Source of the DNA: Caprella mutica
Lineage: Eukaryota > Arthropoda > Malacostraca > Amphipoda > Caprellidae
Direction of reading: 5' to 3'
NCBI GenBank assembly: GCA_947561585.1
Contig: CANNZV010002456.1
Span: forward strand, 1-64,000
DNA: 64,000 nucleotides
The notes beneath the pieces were generated by a model. It had not been told where the DNA came from. It searched no databases and worked only from the letters and a program-made list of their open reading frames with translations. Both the position numbers and the translations under genes were made by a program. Below are positions 10,839-21,964 of this stretch, piece by piece; position 1 is the stretch's first letter, and each line of letters starts with the position of its first letter.

Positions 10839-11890
10839 ATTCTAGTACAACGGAAGGTTTGGTCGTAAGTGAGTAGTTTGTTCAAGATAGATAACTTGAT
10901 ATAAAATAATAGTGTTTGTCACAATAAATGGCTTATAGTTCTACAATAAGTGGATTATATAAAAACACACGAAGAAAGGAATGGTTTAAATAAATCAAAT
11001 TTGATCTGTTTCGACTTATATGATTGGTTGAATTTTTCCTCTACCTACGTGGTGAGTTGCAGGTACTATTTAAAATGAGTTGAATTGAAGTTGGTTAAAA
11101 CAAAACAGTCGTTTTGACTCATACCTATACTTTAAACAAGTACTGGCAACTCTCATAGTGAGTTAATTTATACACCAGATACATTGGATTAACAATTTTT
11201 GTCAGTTACTACAATACACCACGTCATAGTTGTTTTAACACACGTGAAAACATGAATAAAGTCCAACTAACTCACGTAATAAATTGATTCAAAGCATAAA
11301 TTGATGGCCCATGAGATATGACCACATGGGTAAACTTTTTTCTCTCTGTGTTGCTCTATTGGATGAATTTGCTTAGTCACAATAAGTGGCTTGGTCCCAC
11401 AATAGTAGCTCAGTCGAAATAATAGAGTGGTCGTACAATAATTGACTTAGTTGCAAAAAGGTGTTCAAATAAATCATCAACATGCACAAATACATTTCAT
11501 TAACTCTTAAATTTTGTTCAATCACTAAAGGACTAAAACACAAAGACATGAATACAATAGGAACAATGAGAAGATAAAGAATGCATTGTTTTTAGCGTGG
11601 TGCATATTTCAGTCCAGCTCTAATATTTTAACTGCCACCAAAGTGTGATAAAATATCCATATGACTATTTTAAAGCTCTCTAGACACTGGTGATAAACAT
11701 TGCACACTTTATTGCAAGAGAACCTATGTAACTTATACACTTTAATGATTAAATTGTTGTACAAACTAAGTGCATTAGAACTTATGATAACCTTTCTATA
11801 ATATTTTAGACAAATATTAAAATAAGGGAAATTTTGTGTGAAACTTATACATTAATAATGTAACAAGAGATGAAGCCTGAACATTAATGT
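10839..11890. other. unique DNA with decayed tandem units, no gene
   Basis: Mostly AT-rich unique sequence. Degenerate copies of a ~19-bp word like GTCACAATAAGTGGCTT occur at 10919-10955 and again as four or five units at 11376-11462, suggesting an old array broken into two parts. The last ten bases (11881-11890) are the palindrome ACATTAATGT, which touches the next array. Confidence 0.5.
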
Positions 11891-14590
11891 AAAAATAGTG
11901 GTAGACTGATGTGTTATTTAGATGTTAAAATAGTGGTAGACTGATGTGTTATTTAAATGTTAAAATAGTGGTAGACTGATGTGTTACTTAAATGTTAAAA
12001 TAGTGGTAGACTGATGTGTTATTTAGATGTTAAAATAGTGGTAGACTGATGTGTTATTTAGATGTTGAAATAGTGGTAGACTGATGTGTTATTTAGATGT
12101 TAAAATAGTGGTAGACTGATGTGTTATTTAGATGTTAAAATAGTGGTAGACTGATGTGTTATTTAAATGTTAAAATAGTGGTAGACTGATGTGTTATTTA
12201 GATGTTAAAATAGTGGTAGACTGATGTGTTATTTAGATGTTAAAATAGTGGTAGACTGATGTGTTATTTAAATGTTAATATAGTGGTAGACTGATGTGTT
12301 ATTTAAATGTTAATATAGTGGTAGACTGATGTGTTATTTAAATGTTAAAATAGTGGTAGACTGATGTGTTATTTAGATGTTAAAATAGTGGTAGACTGAT
12401 GTGTTATTTAGATGTTAAAATAGTGGTAGACTGATGTGTTATTTAAATGTTAATATAGTGGTAGACTGATGTGTTATTTAAATGTTAATATAGTGGTAGA
12501 CTGATGTGTTATTTAAATGTTAATATAGTGGTAGACTGATGTGTTATTTAGATGTTAAAATAGTGGTAGACTGATGTGTTATTTAAATGTTAAAATAGTG
12601 GAAGATTGATGTGTTATTTAGATGTTAAAATAGTGGTAGACTGATGTGTTATTTAGATGTTAAAATAGTGGTAGACTGATGTGTTATTTAAATGTTAAAA
12701 TAGTGGTAGACTGATGTGTTATTTAGATGTTAAAATAGTGGTAGACTGATGTGTTATTTAAATGTTAAAATAGTGGTAGACTGATGTGTTATTTAGATGT
12801 TAAAATAGTGGTAGACTGATGTGTTATTTAGATGTTAAAATAGTGGTAGACTGATGTGTTATTTAAATGCTAAAATAGTGGTAGACTGATGTGTTATTTA
12901 GATGTTAAAATAGTGGTAGACTGATGTGTTATTTAGATGTTAAAATAGTGGTAGACTGATGTGTTATTTAAATGTTAAAATGGTGGTACACTGATGTGTT
13001 ATTTAGATGTTAAAATAGTGGTAGACTGATGTGTTATTTAAATGTTAAAATAGTGGTAGACTGATGTGTTATTTAGATGTTAAAATAGTGGTAGACTGAT
13101 ATGTTATTTAAATGTTAAAATAGTGGTAGACTGATGTGTTATTTAGATGTTAAAATAGTGATAGACTGATGTGTTATTTAAATGTTAAAATAGTGGTAGA
13201 CTGATGTGTTATTTAGATGTTAAAATAGTGGTAGACTGATGTGTTATTTAGATGTTAAAATAGTGGTAGACTGATGTGTTATTTAGATGTTAAAATAGTG
13301 GTAGACTGATGTGTTATTTAAATGATAAAATAGTGGTAGACTGATGTGTTATTTAGATGTTAAAATAGTGGTAGACTGATGTGTTATTTAAATGTTAAAA
13401 TAGTGGTAAACTGATGTGTTATTTAGATGTTAAAATAGTGGTAGACTGATGTGTTATTTAGATGTTAAAATAGTGGTAGACTGATGTGTTATTTAAATGT
13501 TAAAATAGTGGTAGACTGATGTGTTATTTAGATGTTAAAATAGTGGTAGTCTGATGTGTTATTCAAATGTTAAAATAGTGGTAGACTGATGTGTTATTTA
13601 GATGTTAAAATAGTGGTAGACTGATGCGTTATTTAAATGTTAAAATAGTGGTAGACTGATGTGTTATTTAAATGTTAAAATAGTGGTAGACTGATGTGTT
13701 ATTTAAATGTTAAAATAGTGGTAGACTGATGCGTTATTTAAATGTTAAAATAGTGGTAGACTGATGTGTTATTTAGATGTTAAAATAGTGGTAGACTGAT
13801 GTGTTATTTAAATGTTAAAATAGTGGTAGACTGATGTGTTATTTAGATGTTAAAATAGTGGTAGACTGATAAGTTATTTAAATGTTAAAATAGTGGTAGA
13901 CTGATGTGTTATTTAGATGTTAAAATAGTGGTAGACTGATGTGTTATTTAAATGTTAAAATAGTGGTAGACTGATGTGTTATTTAGATGTTAAAATAGTG
14001 GTAGACTGATAAGTTATTTAAATGTTAAAATAGTGGTAGACTGATGTGTTATTTAGATGTTAAAATAGTGGTAGACTGATGTGTTATTTAAATGTTAAAA
14101 TAGTGGTAGACTGATGTGTTATTTAGATGTTTAAATAGTGGTAGACTGATGTGTTATTCAGATGTTAAAATAGTTGTAGACTGATGTTATTTAGATGTTA
14201 AAATAGTGGTAGATTGATGTGTTATTTAAATGTTAAAATAGTGGTAGACTGATGTGTTATTTAGATGTTAAAATAGTGGTAGACTGATGTGTTATTTAGA
14301 TGTTAAAATAGTGGTAGACTGATGTGTTATTTAGATGTTAAAATAGTGGTAGACTGATGTGTTATTTAGATGTTAAAATAGTGGTAGACTGATGTGTTAT
14401 TTAGATGTTAAAATAGTGGTAGACTGATGTGTTATTTAGATGTTAAAATAGTGGTAGACTGATATGTTATTTAGATGTTAAAATAGTGGTAGACTGATGT
14501 GTTATTTAAATGTTAAACTAGTGGTAGACTGATGTGTTATTTAAATGTTAAAATAGTGGTAGATTGATGTGTTATTTAGATGTTAAAATA
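11891..14590. repeat. 35-bp satellite array, ~77 copies
   Basis: The unit is 35 bases: TAGTGGTAGACTGATGTG followed by TTATTTAGATGTTAAAA. A single A/G difference (TTTAAATG or TTTAGATG) splits the units into two types that often alternate, giving a partial 70-bp dimer pattern. A rarer variant, CTGATAAGTTATTTAAATG, recurs at 13865 and 14005, exactly 140 bases (four units) apart. One unit near 14187 lacks three bases. No open frame of note. Confidence 0.97.
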
Positions 14591-16073
14591 ATAACCATTG
14601 GAATTTTTAACCGGTATTTAATTAGTAATAATATTTCGATATTTCTTCTGAAGTAAAATAGGATATCACAATTTTTTAAACAATAATCAAATAATGAAAT
14701 TCAAGATAGACAATTATCTCATAATTTATTTGTATATGTTTCGCAACATTTGCCGATTTGCATAATCTGGAGAATGCGCTGCGCGTTTTTTGGATCATTG
14801 AAAATGTGCGACAATCTCGAGAGTGTGCAAGGCAGGTAAAGGGTATGAAGCAGGACCAACAGTGATGGAGTAGATAATCAATTATTAATGCATTTAATTG
14901 GTCCATTTCATCAAAATATGATAGTTAAAGCTATTACATAATATCTTAGTAATACATTCGTAATTAAGCTTGAGTTAGTTACTTAATAAACTTGAACAAA
15001 ACTGATATTCTAATTTTACTGAGATATCAAACATTCTACTGAACGTTAGGAATTAACCTCATTTGTTTTCCATTAGTTTCTAATGTGAAAATATAAATTT
15101 TCAAATTATATAAAAAATTAAGAAAAGTTTTCCAAAATTACATGCAATTACATGTGAGAATGAGCTGCGCATTTTTAAGATCTTTAAAATGTGCAACAAT
15201 TTCGAGATGGTCGCCATTTTCTTTATCCTAAAAACGCGCAGGACATTTCGAGATCGTCAAATTGTGCGGAGCATACATATCAATATTTGGTCAAAATTAA
15301 AAAATTGTGTTTCATTTAATATATTTCATCGATTCAATTGCCTAAAATAATTCAATAGAACTCAGATGTAGAACTAATAAGATTCCAAGATCGGAGAAAA
15401 ATTTTAATTTTGGTTTAATAGAAAACCAGAAGGAAGAAAAATGACTGAAATTTTATGTAAAGACGTATGTTTTGTTTTCTAGCACAGGTAGGATAAGTTA
15501 CGAATTATTGGACTGTTCCAGATTTTCGTCATATTAGAAATTGTGGAATTGTCCGATAATTCGTAATATCTTATATTATGCTCCACTCGAGATTATTATA
15601 TTCAAAATTTAATGATAAATATCATTTTAAAACAAATAGTTTCTAAGAGATAACATTCTTATCGAAAAAAAATTTTAATTTTAATTGACGCAAGAAATTT
15701 GAAATTAAATTTATCTAGTTATAATTTTATTATACTCTCATAATCCACTACATTTTTTTAATTCCAATATAAAAAATAAAAATTTATGAAAAGATGATAT
15801 ACTATAATTGTATAAAATTATTTGCAACAATAACTGCTACAATATTTTCCATATTGTAGTTGTAGCTACCCAATTCATTGGATTACTAGCTTAAAGCATT
15901 GGATGGTTAAAGTCCATTTAGGGAGCAGTACAGCATCTGCAGACTTTTAGTTCAATATCATTGAGAGGTAAAGCATCACTCCCTGCTGACCAATTGCACA
16001 GTCTATAGTCAAAGATAGAAGCGATACCACCAACTGAAACTACATTGTTATCACCCTCCATAATGGCCAAGAT
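14591..16073. other. unique DNA with a duplicated motif block, no gene
   Basis: AT-rich sequence with two direct related blocks, 14770-14825 and 15156-15208, sharing GAGAATG(C/A)GCTGCGC, AAAATGTGC(G/A)ACAAT and TCGAGA; a third partial block lies near 15230-15270. A 76-codon minus-strand frame across the first block has no recognisable similarity and is not called. An inverted repeat at 15498-15566 is listed separately. Confidence 0.5.
15498..15566. repeat. inverted repeat, 23-bp arms
   Basis: TTACGAATTATTGGACTGTT plus CCA (15498-15520) pairs with 15544-15566, agreeing at 20 of 23 positions, around a 23-base loop. A sequence related to the right arm, with the identical core CGATAATTCG, occurs at 60889-60911. 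It may be the relic of a short palindromic MITE, but no target duplication was identified. Confidence 0.6.
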
Positions 16074-16308
16074 AGGCATGTTAATATGCTCTGGGAGTAA
16101 GGCATGTTAATATGCTATGAGAGTATAGGCATGTTAATATGCTATGAGAGTAAGGCATGTTAATATGCTGTGAGAGTATAGGCATGTTAATATGCTATGG
16201 GAGTATAGGCATGTTACTATGCTATGGGAGTAAGGCATGTTAATATGCTGTGAGAATAAGGCATGTTAATATACTTGAGAGTAAGGCATGTTAATATGCT
16301 TGAGAGTT
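16074..16308. repeat. ~26-bp minisatellite, ~9 copies
   Basis: Nine units of 25-27 bases beginning AGGCATGTTAATATGCTATG and ending in GAGAGTA or GGGAGTAT. Units differ by a base or two and by presence of a final T. The array is short and moderately diverged. Confidence 0.93.
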
Positions 16309-16995
16309 CTAAAGGAAGAATATTTCCAGAAATACAAATGTTTTTATGTACTTTCTATTCCAGTCGTTAAGAACCTTTGGCGCTAATGTATCGTCACGTG
16401 TGTACTCAACAGGTAATTAATTCAAGGCTAAATGGCAAAAATTCAGTGCATGATAGTTTCTAAAATGTTTAGAATTAGTTTTTAATTCTATTTACAATAT
16501 GCAGTCATAACTCATAAGTACCGTAGTTGACCAATAATGATTGTACCTTATTATTGCCAGATGAAAACAACATGAGTAATTAAATAATTAAAAGTTCTGA
16601 ATCGATTTAGTCCCAATTTTTGAATGTACACTGGTACAGCCCTGAGTAGATTTATATTGAACAAATGATAGTTCACATTTTGAACACACTGGTAATTAAT
16701 ACATTCATAGAATGAATTCATACGACCTAGTTACTCCTCCTACGTCTTCTGTTTTCTCCCTTTCTATTCCTTTCTCTCTTCTTACCAGTCCTCACTACTA
16801 GTCTCTCTCTCTCTCTCTCTCTCCATCCACTCCTCTTCCTTTCCCTCCACTTCTCTCCCTCTCACCACTCCTCTCTGTCGTCACTCTTTCAAATTGGTAA
16901 GATGAGAGAAAGTGTCCCGTTCCATGGTACAGATTATGGCTGAGCTGTCGCGATAAAATCTGAGGTGTAAAATGTCAACTGGTGAGTAAAGCAAA
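16309..16995. other. unique DNA with a pyrimidine-rich tract
   Basis: No gene was recognised. From 16732 to 16890 the plus strand is almost all C and T, including an uninterrupted (CT)n run at 16802-16822. Such tracts occur near splice sites and promoters, but no exon could be attached to this one. Confidence 0.5.
16732..16890 (+). repeat. polypyrimidine tract with (CT)n microsatellite
   Basis: About 160 bases with very few purines on the plus strand, including CTCTCTCTCT repeated at 16802-16822 and many CTCC and TTCC words. It is low-complexity sequence; no function can be assigned. Confidence 0.8.
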
Positions 16996-19350
16996 GTAAC
17001 GAGGCTTGTTATTATATCAGTAAATGACGAGGCTTGTTATTATATCGGTAAATGACGAGGCTTGTTATTATATCAGTAAATGACGAGGCTTGTTATTATA
17101 TCAGTAAATGACGAGGCTTGTTATTATATCAGTAAATGACGAGGCTTGTTATTATATCAGTAAATGACGAGGCTTGTTATTATATCAGTAAATGACGAGG
17201 CTTGTTATTATATCAGTAAATGACGAGGCTTGTTATTATATCAGTAAATGACGAGGCTTGTTATTATATCAGTAAATGACGAGGCTTGTTATTATATCAG
17301 TAAATGACGAGGCTTGTTATTATATCGGTAAATGACGAGGCTTGTTATTATATCGGTAAATGACGAGGCTTGTTATTATATCAGTAAATGACGAGGCTTG
17401 TTATTATATCAGTAAATGACGAGGCTTGTTATTATATCGGTAAATGACGAGGCTTGTTATTATATCAGTAAATGACGAGGCTTGTTATTATATCGGTAAA
17501 TGACGAGGCTTGTTATTATATCAGTAAATGACGAGGCTTGTTATTATATCGGTAAATGACGAGGCTTGTTATTATATCAGTAAATGACGAGGCTTGTTAT
17601 TATATCGGTAAATGACGAGGCTTGTTATTATATCAGTAAATGACGAGGCTTGTTATTATATCGGTAAATGACGAGGCTTGTTATTATATCGGTAAATGAC
17701 GAGGCTTGTTATTATATCGGTAAATGACGAGGCTTGTTATTATATCGGTAAATGACGAGGCTTGTTATTATATCGGTAAATGACGAGGCTTGTTATTATA
17801 TCAGTAAATGACGAGGCTTGTTATTATATCGGTAAATGACGAGGCTTGTTATTATATCGGTAAATGACGAGGCTTGTTATTATATCGGTAAATGACGAGG
17901 CTTGTTATTATATCGGTAAATGACGAGGCTTGTTATTATATCGGTAAATGACGAGGCTTATTATTATATCGGTAAATGACGAGGCTTGTTATTATATCGG
18001 TAAATGACGAGGCTTATTATTATATCGGTAAATGACGAGGCTTGTTATTATATCGGTAAATGACGAGGCTTGTTATTATATCGGTAAATGACGAGGCTTG
18101 TTATTATATCGGTAAATGACGAGGCATATTGTTATATCGGTAAATGACGAGGCTTGTTATTATATCGGTAAATGACGAGGCTTGTTATTATATCAGTAAA
18201 TGACGAGGCTTGTTATTATATCGGTAAATGACGAGGCTTATTATTATATCGGTAAATGACGAGGCTTATTATTATATCGGTAAATGACGAGGCTTGTTAT
18301 TATATCGGTAAATGACGAGGCTTGTTATTATATCGGTAAATGACGAGGCTTGTTATTAAATCGGTAACTGATGAGGCTTGTTATTATATCGGTAACTAAC
18401 GAGGCTTGTTATTATATCGGTAGTGGACGAGGCTTGTTATCATATCGGTAACTGACGATGCTTGTTATTATATCGGTAACTGACGGGGCTTGTTATATTA
18501 TCGGTATCTGACGATGCTTGTTATTATATCAGTATCTGACGATGCTTGTTATCATATCGGTACTGATGAGGCTTGTTATTATATCGGTATCTGACGATGC
18601 TTGTTATTATATCGGTACTCATGAGGCTTGTTATTATATCGGTATCTAACGATGCATGTTATCATATCGTTAACTGACGATATGCTTGTTATTATATCGG
18701 TATCTGACGAGGCTTGTTATTATATCGGTAAATGACGAGGCTTGTTATCATATCGGTACTGATGAGGCTTGTTATTATATTGGTAACTGACGATGCTTGT
18801 TATTATATCGTTAACTGACGATGTTTGTTATTATATCGGTAACTGACGATGCTTGTTATTATATCGGCACTGATGAGGCTTGTTGTTAAATCGGTAACTG
18901 ACGATGCTTGTTATTATATCGGTAACTGACGATGCTTGTTATTATATCGGTACTGATGAGGCTTGTTATTATACCGTTAACTGACGATGCTTGTTATTAT
19001 ATCGGTACTGAAGAGGCTTGTTGTTAAATCGGTAACTGACGATGTTTGTTATTATATCGGTAAGGCTTGTTATTATATCGGTACTGAAGAGGCTTTTTAT
19101 TATATCGGTACTGAAGAGGCTTGTTATTATATAAGTACTGAAGAGGCTTTTTATTATATCGGTACTGAAGAGGCTTGTTATTATATCGGTAACTGACGAT
19201 GCTTGTTATTATATCGGTACTGAAGAGAGTAGTTATTATATCGGTAACTGACGATGCTTGTTATTATATCGGTAACTGACGGGGCTTGTTATTATATCGG
19301 TAACTGACTATGCTTGTTATTATATCGGTAACTGACGGGGCTTGTTATTA
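16996..19350. repeat. 28-bp satellite array, left part, ~84 copies
   Basis: The unit is 28 bases: AAATGACGAGGCTTGTTA followed by TTATATCGGT. From the start to about 18355 the units are almost identical, differing mainly by CAGT or CGGT. Beyond that they become variable (AACTGACGATG, TATCTGACG, 27-base units with TACTGATGAGG). The shift is abrupt. The array is interrupted at 19350 by a Tc1-like transposon and resumes at 20943 in phase. Confidence 0.97.
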
Positions 19351-19400
19351 CACTACGTGCTTCACTTTTGTGCAGATCACAAATTTTGGGATAAAATAAG
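19351..19400 (+). repeat. left terminal inverted repeat of the Tc1-like element
   Basis: Begins CACTACGTGCTTCACTTTTG and continues TGCAGATCAC. It matches the reverse complement of 20893-20942, with mismatches at positions 11-12 and a few after position 31. A related inner copy, CGTGCTACGCTCTTGTG, lies at 19528-19544. Confidence 0.93.
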
Positions 19401-19575
19401 TAAAAATCAATGAAATAAAATGAAATTTGCAGTTAATATGGAAACCCTCACTAGGAGGTTATGTATAAAATTTGAAGGTAATCCGTTGTTTATTAACCGA
19501 GTATGATCAATTTTTACATTATTTAACCGTGCTACGCTCTTGTGGCTGTTGTCCTCACATTTTTAAATATCGAAA

Positions 19576-20589
19576 ATGAGTCGCCGCCCGTGTCTTTCTG
19601 ACTCTGAAAAGAGTAAGATAGTATCCATGCTGGCTGAGGGACATGATGCAAAGTCTATTTCCACTGAAATCGGTCGTGACCCACGTACAGTGAAGAAATT
19701 TATTGATGATCCCATGAGGAAGGTCACTCGTAAGGATAAGGGTAAATGGAAAGTAGCAACCAGGCGGAACTTGTCCAGGATCAAGAGGGAACTCAAGAGG
19801 AACTCCACTGCCACAAGTGGGGGAATTTTCAAGAGTGCAGGTATGGAGGAAGTCCCCAAAACCACTCGTTGCAGGATCTTGAGAAGTATGGCTTCTCATG
19901 TTTCACCCGTTATCAGGCCTCCTTTGAAGGAGTCACACAAGAAAGCAAGAGTTTCTTGAGCTGAGAAGTATCTCAAGACAGACTTCCAGACTGTGCTCTT
20001 CACTGATGAGATGCGAGCGACTCTTGACGGCCCTGACGGTTGGGCAAAGTCATGGACTGCCCATGGCTCTTCTCGTCCTCAGAGGATTCGTCGTCAATAA
20101 GGAGGAGGAGGTGTTATGATGTGGGCTGGAATACTTGGAGACAGATTGGTGGGACCCTTCCGTGTACCAGAGGGCGTTAAAATCACGTCAGCTAATTATA
20201 TTAGCTTTTTGAAGAACAATTTTGTTCCGTGGCTGAAGAGGCAACCAGCTGCACTCAAGAAAAAGATCATTTTCATGCATGATAATGCCCCGTCCCATGC
20301 AGCTACAGCCACCCGCAGTTACCTGGAAACTCTTAAGTTCTCGGATGATAAATTGATGGTCTGGCCCAGGCTCTCACCGGATTTAAATCCAATTGAAAAC
20401 CTCTGGTCCATATTAAAACAAAAGTTGTATGCGGGAGGACGTCAATTCACTAACAAGGAGGACCTCTGGAGGGAAATTGAGAAAATCTGTGAGAAGATAA
20501 CACCAGATACTATAAATAAGTTGACTAGCTCCATGGATAGACGTCTTTTGAGGGTCGTTGACAAGAGGGGAGGTTTTACTGGGTATTAA
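19576..20589 (+). pseudogene. Tc1/mariner transposase with two in-frame stops
   Basis: A single frame of 337 codons from ATG at 19576 to TAA at 20587-20589 encodes a Tc1-family transposase, which cuts and joins element ends in the nucleus. Residues ~7-40 (LSDSEKSKIVSMLAEG onward) form the first helix-turn-helix of the paired-like DNA-binding domain; basic residues ~50-115 form the second. The DDE catalytic residues are Asp144 (LFTDE), Asp236 (MHDNAPSH) and Glu274 (SPDLNPIENLW); 37 residues separate the last two, i.e. DD37E. The motifs LDGPDGW and GGGGVMMWAGI fit Tc3/Tc1 relatives. Codon 128 is TGA where relatives usually have Trp before Ala (TGG to TGA), and codon 175 is TAA just before the GGGG motif. 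No frameshift is seen, so inactivation appears recent. Confidence 0.93.
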
Positions 20590-20892
20590 TAATTAAAATG
20601 CAGTTTTTGTTATAATTTCATTAATTTTGTATTTTCGAAGTAATTAAATTTGCACTCTTGTAGCTCCTGCATATAAATAACACTTTTTGAGTTAAATAAA
20701 ATTGTTTTTGAACGTTATATAAGCACTTTTATCCTCCTGCACAAGAGCGTGGTACTCTGAAATTATACCTTTTTAGGAAAAATCCTTGTCAATTCACCAA
20801 TAAGTATCACAGGCATTTGAAATTTCTTGGCATGTTACATCTGTATTGGACAAGTGTCTACTGAAAATTTCAATGGATTTGGATGAGTTCTA

Positions 20893-20942
20893 CTCATTTT
20901 ACAGCAAAATGTGTGATCTGCACAAAAGTGTGGCACGTAGTG
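20893..20942 (-). repeat. right terminal inverted repeat of the Tc1-like element
   Basis: Read on the minus strand it begins CACTACGTGCCACACTTTTG and continues TGCAGATCAC. A related inner copy (plus strand CTGCACAAGAGCGTGG, 20737-20752) agrees with the outer CTGCACAAAAGTGTGG (20918-20933) at 14 of 16 positions. Confidence 0.93.
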
Positions 20943-21964
20943 TATATCGGTAACTGACGAGGCTTGTTATTATATCGGTAACTGACGAGGCTTGTTATTA
21001 TATCGGTAACTGACGATGCTTGTTATTATATCGGTGACTGACGATGCTTGTTATTATATCGGTACTGACGATGCTTGTTATTATATCGGTAACTGACGAG
21101 GCTTGTTATTATATCGGTACTGATGAGGCTTGTTGTTAAATCGGTAACTGACGATGTTTGTTATTATATCGGTAACTGACGATGCTGTTATTATATCGGT
21201 ACTGAAGAGGCTTGTTATTTTATCGGTATCTGACGAGGCTTGTTATTATATCGGTATCTAACGAAGCTTGTTATTATATCGGTAACTGACGAGGCTTGTT
21301 ATTATATCGGTAACTGACGAGGCTTGTTATTATATCGGTAACTGACGAGGCTTGTTATTATATCGGTAAATGACGAGGCTTGTTATTATATCGGTATCTG
21401 ACGAAGCTTGTTATTATATCGGTAACTGACGAGGCTTGTTATTATATCGGTATCTAACGAAGCTTGTTATTATATCGGTAACTGACGAGGCTTGTTATTA
21501 TATCGGTAACTGACGAGGCTTGTTATTATATCGGTAACTGACGAGGCTTGTTATTATATCGGTACTGACGATGCTTGTTATTATATCGGTACTGACGATG
21601 CTTGTTATTATATCGGTAACTGACGAGGCTTGTTATTATATCGGTAAATGACGAGGCTTGTTATTATATCGGTATCTGACGAAGCTTGTTATTATATCGG
21701 TAACTGACGAGGCCTGTTATTATATCGGTATCTAACGAAGCTTGTTATTATATCGGTAACTGACGAGGCTTGTTATTATATCGGTAACTGACGAGGCTTG
21801 TTATTATATCGGTAAATGACGAGGCTTGTTATTATATCGGTATCTGACGAAGCTTGTTATTATATCGGTAACTGACGATGCTTGTTATTATATCGGTAAC
21901 TGACGATGCTTGTTATTATATCGGTACTGACGATGCTTGTTATTATATCGGTACTGATTAGGCT
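20943..21964. repeat. 28-bp satellite array, right part, ~36 copies
   Basis: This continues the array at 16996-19350 after the Tc1-like insertion. Units are mostly AACTGACGAGG, AACTGACGATG and TATCTGACGAAG versions. The marker pair TATCTGACGAAGC and, 56 bases on, TATCTAACGAAGC occurs at 21395/21451 and 21673/21729, showing a duplicated block about ten units long (278 bp). Confidence 0.97.

Larger units (their letters stand above)
19351..20942 (+). mobile_element. Tc1/mariner element, DD37E type, 1,592 bp
   Basis: The ends are inverted repeats starting CACTACGTGC, flanked by duplicated TA (19349-19350 and 20943-20944), the target of Tc1/mariner elements. Removing the element and one TA restores an unbroken 28-bp array unit, so the insertion point is exact. 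The outer 30 bases of the two ends differ at only two positions. Inner copies of the end motif sit 172 and 181 bases from the outer ones, giving an IR/DR-like layout. One transposase frame fills the centre but carries two stops. The element is younger than the array it entered; the stops mean this copy cannot act alone. Confidence 0.95.

Noticed and set aside
19555..19899. 114- and 100-codon minus-strand frames inside the Tc1-like element
   Set aside because: They are antisense shadows of the transposase.
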